From: JBKHYJ01 sp046565505 | GTDB taxonomy: Bacteria; Acidobacteriota; Blastocatellia; UBA7656 | Reading direction: 5' to 3' | DNA: 11,287 nt | Assembly (NCBI GenBank): GCA_046565505.1 | Contig: JBKHYJ010000031.1 | Span: 1 to 11,287 of the forward strand | Shown: piece after piece, positions 6,463 to 11,287 of the stretch | Layout: every line of letters begins with the position of its first letter | How positions within the stretch are numbered: position 1 is the first letter of the stretch | Notes under the pieces: generated by a model | The model's input: the letters and a program-made list of their open reading frames with translations, nothing else | Told to the model about the DNA's origin: nothing | The model's database searches: none | Position numbers and translations under genes: made by a program

Positions 6463-7260
6463 ATGAAGGGGATTATTCTGGCGGCGGGCAAAGGCTTGCG
6501 ATTGAATGGCGTTGCGGGCGCGACGCCCAAATGCCTCATGGAGATAGGCGGCCTCACGCTGATAGAGAGACAGATTCAGGCCTTTAAGGCCTCGGGCGTA
6601 GGCGACCTCGCCGTCGTCGTGGGGTTTGAGGCCGACCGCGTGCGCGCCGTATGCGGCCCCGAGGTCCGCTTCGTCGAAAACACGCGCTTTAATGAGACCA
6701 ACAGCCTCTACTCCTTATGGCTCGCGCGCGACCTGCTCCTCGACGGATTCATAGTCATGAATTCCGACGTTTTGTTTCACCCGCAACTTCTTTCAGACCT
6801 GATCACGGCGCGCTACGAGGACGCGCTGCTTGTCGCCTACAGTGACCCCTCGTCGGGCCAGCTCGCCGACGAAGAGATGAAGGTGAAAGTCCGCGGCGGC
6901 CGCGTGATCGATATCAGCAAGAATATGGACCCGCGCGACGCGGACGGCGAGAACGTGGGGGTAGTTAAGTTCGGCCCTTCGGGCGCGAGACTCGTCGTCG
7001 AGCACATGGACGCGCTGGTCGCGCGGGGCGGTCTCCGCGATTGGGCGCCTCGCGCGTTCCTCAGCTTCGCGCAAGAGCGGCCCTTACACGCGGTCGATAC
7101 GCGCGGCTACCCTTGGATCGAGATAGATTTCCCGGAAGATTACAGCAGGGCGGTCAATGACGTTCTGCCCGAAATCCCCAGCGCCACCGGAGGATTTGAA
7201 GGACTCCCCTCACAGGCGGCATCGACAGGTCTGGCAACCTCCCGCTCTACTATAGTCTGA
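6463..7260 (+). CDS. LicC-like nucleotidyltransferase (CDP-alcohol / phosphocholine-type)
   Basis: 265 residues from ATG 6463; the frame is open further upstream, but MKGIILAAGKG is the standard N-terminus, and CGGAG at 6447-6451 gives a ribosome site 11 bases away. It is a Rossmann-like NTP transferase: the nucleotide loop LAAGKGLRL (6-14), Lys23 in TPKCL, the metal Asp102 in MNSDVLF, and a second metal Asp222 in EIDFPEDY. The segment FNETNSLYSLWLARDLL (76-92) is typical of the phosphocholine cytidylyltransferase (LicC) and 2-aminoethylphosphonate cytidylyltransferase (PntC) group rather than glucose-1-phosphate enzymes. It should make a CDP- or other NDP-activated alcohol phosphate, aminophosphonate or sugar in the cytoplasm. 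The following gene, 7 bases away, is a CDP-glycerol-type phosphotransferase, which favours a CDP-alcohol. The last 30 residues after the core are Ser/Gly-rich and unassigned. The substrate is not determined by these residues. Confidence 0.82.
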   Translation: MKGIILAAGKGLRLNGVAGATPKCLMEIGGLTLIERQIQAFKASGVGDLAVVVGFEADRVRAVCGPEVRFVENTRFNETNSLYSLWLARDLLLDGFIVMNSDVLFHPQLLSDLITARYEDALLVAYSDPSSGQLADEEMKVKVRGGRVIDISKNMDPRDADGENVGVVKFGPSGARLVVEHMDALVARGGLRDWAPRAFLSFAQERPLHAVDTRGYPWIEIDFPEDYSRAVNDVLPEIPSATGGFEGLPSQAASTGLATSRSTIV

Positions 7261-7267
7261 TGGACCT

Positions 7268-8416
7268 ATGACTGTCGGCGCTCTTCTCAAACTGGCGCAA
7301 AAAGCAGATACACGCTTGCACAGATGGCTCAGCCACCAGGCCCGCTCGGTCCTGGTGGACTCGCGCACGGCCATGAACTATTCGATCGTCGCGCCCATAC
7401 ACCGGGCTATGCGGTCGGACCCGCGGATAACTTTCTTCTTCACGTCGAGCGAGAACCCTTCACGCAGCGCGGAAATCTATCGCGAGGCGGGCCCGGCTGC
7501 CCGGACGATCAGCCCCCCGCGCGCGGGGCTGATGAAATTCGACGCCTACCTGGCGGCCGATCAGTTGTGGGTGAAGCTCCCGCGCGGCACGCGGCGCATT
7601 CAGATGTTTCATGGCGTGGCCGGGAAATACGGCCACGTTTACGACGCGCCGGACCGCTCCATGCGCGAATGGCATCGCCTTTTTTTCATCAACAGGCGGC
7701 GACTGCAAAACCACATCGCGTCGGGCGCGATTGACGCCGACAGCCCCGCCGCGCGGCTCGTCGGCATGCCGAAAGTTGACTGCATGGTAGATGGCTCGCT
7801 CGTGCGAGATTCCATTCTTTGCTCGCTCGGCATCGACCCGCGTAAGACCGTCATCCTGTACGCCCCCACGTGGTCGCCCTACTCGTCCGTCAACACGATG
7901 GGTGTGGAGTTGGTCGAGCGGCTGGGCGAGGCGGGCTTCGCCGTCATAGCCAAGCTGCACGACCGTTCACGCAACCCGCAATACAGTTACTCGGGCGGGG
8001 TGGACTGGGGCGAGCGGCTTGAGCCTGCGCTCCTTCGATTCGGCGGTCACCTCGCTACGGGCAGCGACGCCTGCCCTTACATGGTCGCCGCCGACATCCT
8101 GATTACGGATCATAGCTCCGTGGGGTTTGAATACTTGCTGCTTGACCGGCCGGTCGTCAGAATAGAGATGCCGGAGCTGATCCTGAAGACCGACATCCAT
8201 TCGGACTACGTGCGGATGCTCGCGGGGGTATCGACGAGCGTGACCAACGTCGATCAGGCGCTGGCCGCCGTAGAAAACAGCCTCGCGGACCCCTCGAACA
8301 AGTCCTCGGCGCGCAAGGAGGTCGCGGACGAACTGTTTTATATGCCCGGCACTGCTACGTCACGCGCAGTCAAAGAGATCTATGAAGTGCTCGAGTTGGA
8401 CCCGGCCGCCGACTGA
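7268..8416 (+). CDS. CDP-glycerol glycerophosphotransferase-like protein (TagB/TagF family)
   Basis: 382 residues with no signal peptide or membrane helix, related to the teichoic-acid polymerases and primases that move glycerol- or ribitol-phosphate from a CDP donor. The family features are visible in order: IQMFHGVAGKYG (111-122) with the essential-type His115, ILYAPTWSPYS (196-206), IAKLHDRS (227-234, usually KxHP), the donor-site segment ADILITDHSSVGFEYLLLDRP (275-295) with Asp281 and His282, then PVV. TagF has about 700 residues with an extra N-terminal part; this one is about the size of the catalytic domain plus a short N-terminal domain, like TagB. Such enzymes are peripheral membrane proteins working at the inner face. 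It ends the four-gene operon and is paired with the nucleotidyltransferase, so it probably transfers the activated alcohol-phosphate to a surface glycan. Donor and number of units added are unknown. Confidence 0.85.
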   Translation: MTVGALLKLAQKADTRLHRWLSHQARSVLVDSRTAMNYSIVAPIHRAMRSDPRITFFFTSSENPSRSAEIYREAGPAARTISPPRAGLMKFDAYLAADQLWVKLPRGTRRIQMFHGVAGKYGHVYDAPDRSMREWHRLFFINRRRLQNHIASGAIDADSPAARLVGMPKVDCMVDGSLVRDSILCSLGIDPRKTVILYAPTWSPYSSVNTMGVELVERLGEAGFAVIAKLHDRSRNPQYSYSGGVDWGERLEPALLRFGGHLATGSDACPYMVAADILITDHSSVGFEYLLLDRPVVRIEMPELILKTDIHSDYVRMLAGVSTSVTNVDQALAAVENSLADPSNKSSARKEVADELFYMPGTATSRAVKEIYEVLELDPAAD

Positions 8417-8438
8417 TACGAATCGTTAGACGATCCTG

Positions 8439-8455
8439 TTGCGCACTTGGCGCAA
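8439..8455. repeat. Short hairpin after the glycan operon
   Basis: TTGCGC (8439-8444) and GCGCAA (8450-8455) form a perfect 6-bp stem with loop ACTTG, 22 bases after the stop of the phosphotransferase gene. No T run follows; it may protect the 3' end or help the stronger hairpin next to it. Confidence 0.4.
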
Positions 8456-8467
8456 TAGTGCTCCCCT

Positions 8468-8504
8468 CCCCGCGCGTACGGCCCATCCGTGCGGCGAGGC
8501 TTTT
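8468..8504 (+). terminator. Probable intrinsic terminator of the glycan operon
   Basis: CGTACGG (8475-8481) pairs with CCGTGCG (8487-8493), one pair being T-G, around CCCAT. Outer pairs CGC (8471-8473) with GCG (8494-8496) and CC with GG extend the stem. CTTTT (8500-8504) follows. The stem is strong and the T run short, about 50 bases after the last operon gene. Confidence 0.55.
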
Positions 8505-8653
8505 GCAATTTCGGCCCGATTCGCAGTATCAGAAAACTAGGTATTTTAAATATTTTTAGTTCCAGGCCAGGGGTACGATTATGAAATCAAAATATCAAAA
8601 CAGGGTGAAAAACTGCATCCTTTCTCAACGGGGTTTCATCTGTTATTAATAGA

Positions 8654-8669
8654 TGGCACCATACTCGCA
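8654..8669 (+). promoter_or_regulatory. Possible sigma-54 promoter of the secreted PLD-like protein
   Basis: TGGCACCATACTCGCA keeps the TGGCAC of the consensus and the GG (8655-8656) to GC (8667-8668) spacing of 10 bases; the -12 element reads TCGC rather than TTGC. Predicted start of transcription is about 8680, giving a leader of about 78 nt. It is weaker than the promoter at 4031 but has the same distance to its gene. Confidence 0.5.
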
Positions 8670-8726
8670 ATGGATTTCCTGCGTAGTTCCCTCTGTCGGT
8701 AATGCGCGTATCATGAAGGACAAATT

Positions 8727-8741
8727 TGGTTGTTTCTAAAT
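8727..8741 (+). promoter_or_regulatory. Leader block shared with 4067-4081, copy 2
   Basis: TGGTTGTTTCTAAAT lies in the presumed leader of the PLD-like gene, 16 bases before its first ATG. Read from TTG 8726 it would encode VVSKS and then stop, so the difference from copy 1 is silent in that frame. Whether it acts as DNA, RNA or a leader peptide cannot be told. Confidence 0.45.
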
Positions 8742-8757
8742 CGTAGCTCTAGGGTAA

Positions 8758-11287
8758 ATGATGATGACTGTGAATCCCCGCCCTCTGTGGAAGCTTCTTT
8801 TCGTACTCGGTTTTCTTCTTCTATTAGCCCCGCACTCTCTCGCGCAGGAGAGGCTATGCGACACGTCCTTTGAAGACTGTCGCCAGCCGCTGTGGGCGCT
8901 CATCGATGCCGAAACGCAGCAGATAGACGCGGCCTTCTGGTTCATGCAGGACCAGTCTTACGCCGATAAGATCATCGCGCGGTATCGCGCCGGCGTGCGT
9001 GTCAGATTAATCGTTGACCCGCGCTCGAGCCCCACATACGCCGGCAACCAGCAGATACTCGACATGTTTCAAGCCGCGGGCATCCCCATGCGCTATAAGT
9101 TAGACGAGGGGATACTGCACAACAAGATCATGATATTTGCGTCGCAGGGCAAGCTCGAATTCAGCGGGTCGAATTACAACGATGCATTCGTGCCGTACGC
9201 ACCGTACACGAACTATCAGGACGAGGTTATCTACTTCACAGACGACCCATCGCTGGTCAGCAGCTTCAAGACAAAGTTCGACGACCTGTGGACCAACACG
9301 ACGCTTTATGGGAACTACGCGAACATCACGGGGGCGTTGACGCGGAGCTACCCGACGACGCCCATCGACCCGGCGTTGAACCTCCCGCCGAGCCAGGACA
9401 GCTCGGAGGATTTCAATAACCGCACGACGAGCCACATATACCAGGAGACGCAGAAGGTCGACGTCATCATGTACCGCATCACGAATCAAAGCTTCACGGA
9501 TGCGATGATTAACGCGGTGAACCGCGGCCTCCCCACCCGGCTGTTGACGGAGCCCGATCAGTATAGGGACCCCACGAGGCTATGGCACTCATGGAACGTC
9601 GATCGAATGTACATGGCCGGCGTTCAGATCAAGCAGCGCAAGCACCTGGGCTTGAACCACCAGAAGACGACACTGTTGTACGGGCAGGGGATGACTATCT
9701 TCGGCTCGTCGAACTGGACCGGCCCATCTTCCAACTACCAGCAGGAGCATAACTACTTCACGACGAAGCCTTGGTTTTTCCAGTACTTCGTGAACGAATT
9801 CGAGCGCAAGTGGAATTCATCAGTCGAGATGGAGCCGCTCGTCCCACTGCCCCCGGACCCCCCGGCCAGTCCCCTTCCCGCCAACGGCGCGAGCGGGCAA
9901 TCAACTAACGTCACTTTGAATTGGGAAGGCGGCTACTGGGCGCACAAGTACGACATATACTTCGGCACGACGACGACTCCGCCGCTGATCGCCACCGACG
10001 TGGAGACCGGAACGCCCGGCCCCGATGGCGGCGAAACGTTCTCGGTCGGAGGGCTCACACCTGGAACGACGTATTACTGGCGCGTCGTGGGTAAGACGAT
10101 GGCGAACAGGACCGCGGCCAGCCCTGTCTGGAGCTTCACGACGGCCGCCGCGCCGCCGCCCTCATCGTCCCCTACCGTGACATCGGTTTCGCCGAACACC
10201 GGCGGCATTGAAGGGGGGACAAGAGTAACAATCACGGGGACGGGCTTCGCCGCAGGGGCGGCGGTGAGCTTCGGAAACGTACAAGGGACGAGCGTCACCG
10301 TCACGAACAGCACCACGATCAGTGTCAACGCGCCCGCGCACGCCGCCGGCCCAGTAAGCATAGTGGTAACCAACAGCAACGGGGCGACGGCGGCACTGGC
10401 GAATGGGTATACCTACACGTCGTCTTCCAGCGCGCCCGCGCCCAGAGTGTTCCTCGCATCTCCGGGGTCGGGGACGATCAGTGGCGGCACCTCTGTCACC
10501 ATCATGGGGGTTAACTTTGCGGCAGGGGCGACGGTGAGCTTCGGCGGCGCGGCTGCCACGGGCGTCACGGTTTCAAACGGCGGGACTATGATAACCGCGA
10601 CTACGCCTGCTCACGCGGCGGGCGATGTCACAGTCTTGGTGACGAACCCCGGTAATCAGAGCGCGTCGCTCATTAATGGGTACGCCTACGCGGGAGACCC
10701 GCCGCCGCCGACAATCACGTCGGTCTCGCCGAACGCGGGCCCGACGAGCGGCGGGACCACAATAACCGTCACGGGCACGGGGTTCAATTACGGGGCGACG
10801 GTGACCATAGGCGGCACCCTCGCCACCAACATCATTGTTGTAAACAGCACGACCATCACCGCCAGAACCATAGCCCGGCCGGCGGGCCCTGCCAACGTAG
10901 TAGTGAACAATTACACCGGGCCTAGCGCGACTCTGGCGAATGGCTTCACATACACGTCAGGCTCGCCGACGGCACCCGCAATATCATCCGTCGCTCCGGG
11001 GTCCGGGCCGACTGAGGGCGGGACTTCTGTGACCATCACGGGGATAAACTTCGCGGCGGGAGCGACGGTGAGCTTCGGCGGCACGGCCGCCACGAATGTC
11101 AACGTGGCGAGCAGCAGCTCAATCACCGCAACGACCCCCGCGCACGCCGCCGGCGCCGTCAATGTCGTAGTCACAAACCCCGATTCACAAACCGCCAGCC
11201 TGCCTAATGGATTCTCTTACACGGCCCCGCCCGCGGCGGGAGAGGTAGTGCTGTACGCGTCGGAGGCGCCTGTGAGAGTAGGCAACT
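8758..11287 (+). CDS. Secreted phospholipase-D-like protein with FN3-like and IPT/TIG repeats (3' truncated)
   Basis: 843 residues are visible; the frame is open at the right edge. Three ATG codons in a row (8758, 8761, 8764) follow AGGG at 8751-8754; the second or third has the better spacing, and TAA 8755 bars an earlier start. A signal peptide is clear: WKLLFVLGFLLLLAPHSLAQ (11-30). Two PLD-type half domains follow. The first has HNKIMIFA (121-128) and SGSNYND, the second HQKTTLLY (301-308) and FGSSNWT. His and Lys of both HxK motifs are kept, but the usual Asp is Ala128 and Tyr308. A Pro-rich link leads to a fibronectin-III-like domain (about 371-463, LTPGTTYYWRVVG) and four IPT/TIG repeats at about 473-554, 563-645, 652-733 and 740-822, each with a GGT..TI.G..F pattern. 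It should be exported and may cut phosphodiesters in lipids, nucleic acids or polyol-phosphate glycans. The start of a further domain (VVLYASEAPVRVGN) is at the edge. Confidence 0.87.
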   Translation, partial: MMMTVNPRPLWKLLFVLGFLLLLAPHSLAQERLCDTSFEDCRQPLWALIDAETQQIDAAFWFMQDQSYADKIIARYRAGVRVRLIVDPRSSPTYAGNQQILDMFQAAGIPMRYKLDEGILHNKIMIFASQGKLEFSGSNYNDAFVPYAPYTNYQDEVIYFTDDPSLVSSFKTKFDDLWTNTTLYGNYANITGALTRSYPTTPIDPALNLPPSQDSSEDFNNRTTSHIYQETQKVDVIMYRITNQSFTDAMINAVNRGLPTRLLTEPDQYRDPTRLWHSWNVDRMYMAGVQIKQRKHLGLNHQKTTLLYGQGMTIFGSSNWTGPSSNYQQEHNYFTTKPWFFQYFVNEFERKWNSSVEMEPLVPLPPDPPASPLPANGASGQSTNVTLNWEGGYWAHKYDIYFGTTTTPPLIATDVETGTPGPDGGETFSVGGLTPGTTYYWRVVGKTMANRTAASPVWSFTTAAAPPPSSSPTVTSVSPNTGGIEGGTRVTITGTGFAAGAAVSFGNVQGTSVTVTNSTTISVNAPAHAAGPVSIVVTNSNGATAALANGYTYTSSSSAPAPRVFLASPGSGTISGGTSVTIMGVNFAAGATVSFGGAAATGVTVSNGGTMITATTPAHAAGDVTVLVTNPGNQSASLINGYAYAGDPPPPTITSVSPNAGPTSGGTTITVTGTGFNYGATVTIGGTLATNIIVVNSTTITARTIARPAGPANVVVNNYTGPSATLANGFTYTSGSPTAPAISSVAPGSGPTEGGTSVTITGINFAAGATVSFGGTAATNVNVASSSSITATTPAHAAGAVNVVVTNPDSQTASLPNGFSYTAPPAAGEVVLYASEAPVRVGN
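10174..11223 (+). repeat. Four tandem IPT/TIG-coding repeats
   Basis: Repeat units lie at about 10174-10419, 10444-10692, 10711-10956 and 10975-11223, each about 82 residues and joined by short Ser/Pro/Ala linkers. Units 2 and 4 are closest: they share an identical 21-base block at 10528-10548 and 11062-11082, and the ATTPAHAAG segment. This points to expansion by duplication or to continuing exchange between units. Confidence 0.8.

Larger units (their letters stand above)
8505..8757 (+). other. AT-rich intergenic region holding a second sigma-54-like promoter
   Basis: No gene was seen. This region is strongly A/T-rich from about 8530 to 8640. It holds inverted arms AACTA (8535-8539) and TAGTT (8557-8561) around an AT-rich centre, about 100 bases ahead of the -24 element and so at a position suited to an activator site. 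The leader following the promoter holds a block shared with the leader of the glycan operon. Confidence 0.5.

Noticed and set aside
8448..8462. TGGCGCAATAGTGCT as another sigma-54 promoter
   Set aside because: GG to GC spacing is 9 rather than 10 and it overlaps the hairpins that end the glycan operon.
10074..11174. - strand frames of 101 and 87 codons in the IPT region
   Set aside because: They are reverse-strand shadows of the Val/Thr/Ala-rich IPT repeats.

Overview
The window is a bacterial chromosome segment with every recognisable gene on the + strand. It carries seven protein genes, two of them cut by the window edges, and three AT-richer intergenic regions. Several traits suggest a soil Acidobacteriota, perhaps class Blastocatellia: the type of parallel beta-helix protein at the left edge, the transmembrane Ser/Thr kinase-like protein, a long secreted protein built from IPT/TIG repeats, -24/-12 promoters, and GC-rich genes that still use ATA and AGG freely. 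This placement is inference from gene style; there is no rRNA or marker gene here to confirm it.

Left part (2-3817). The C-terminal end of a parallel beta-helix protein is followed by about 530 bases without a convincing gene. Then comes a membrane-anchored Ser/Thr kinase homologue whose catalytic residues are replaced, so it is probably a pseudokinase. Next is an ExeA/GspA-like AAA ATPase of the kind found beside exopolysaccharide and exosortase loci. A short terminator-like hairpin closes this part.

Middle part (3818-8504). A near-consensus sigma-54 (-24/-12) promoter lies ahead of four closely spaced genes: a sigma-factor-like helix-turn-helix protein, a family 2 glycosyltransferase, a LicC-like sugar/choline-type nucleotidyltransferase and a CDP-glycerol glycerophosphotransferase-like (TagB/TagF) protein. 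A GC-rich hairpin with a short T run ends the unit. Together they look like an operon that builds a surface glycan carrying an activated alcohol-phosphate (polyol-, choline- or phosphonate-type) group.

Right part (8505-11287). A second, weaker sigma-54-like promoter precedes a secreted protein with two HKD phospholipase-D-like motifs, a fibronectin-III-like domain and at least four IPT/TIG repeats; it runs off the right edge. The two presumed sigma-54 leaders have nearly the same length (about 75 and 78 nt) and share a 14-of-15 sequence block, so the glycan operon and the secreted protein may be co-regulated. No CRISPR array, tRNA, rRNA or insertion sequence was seen.
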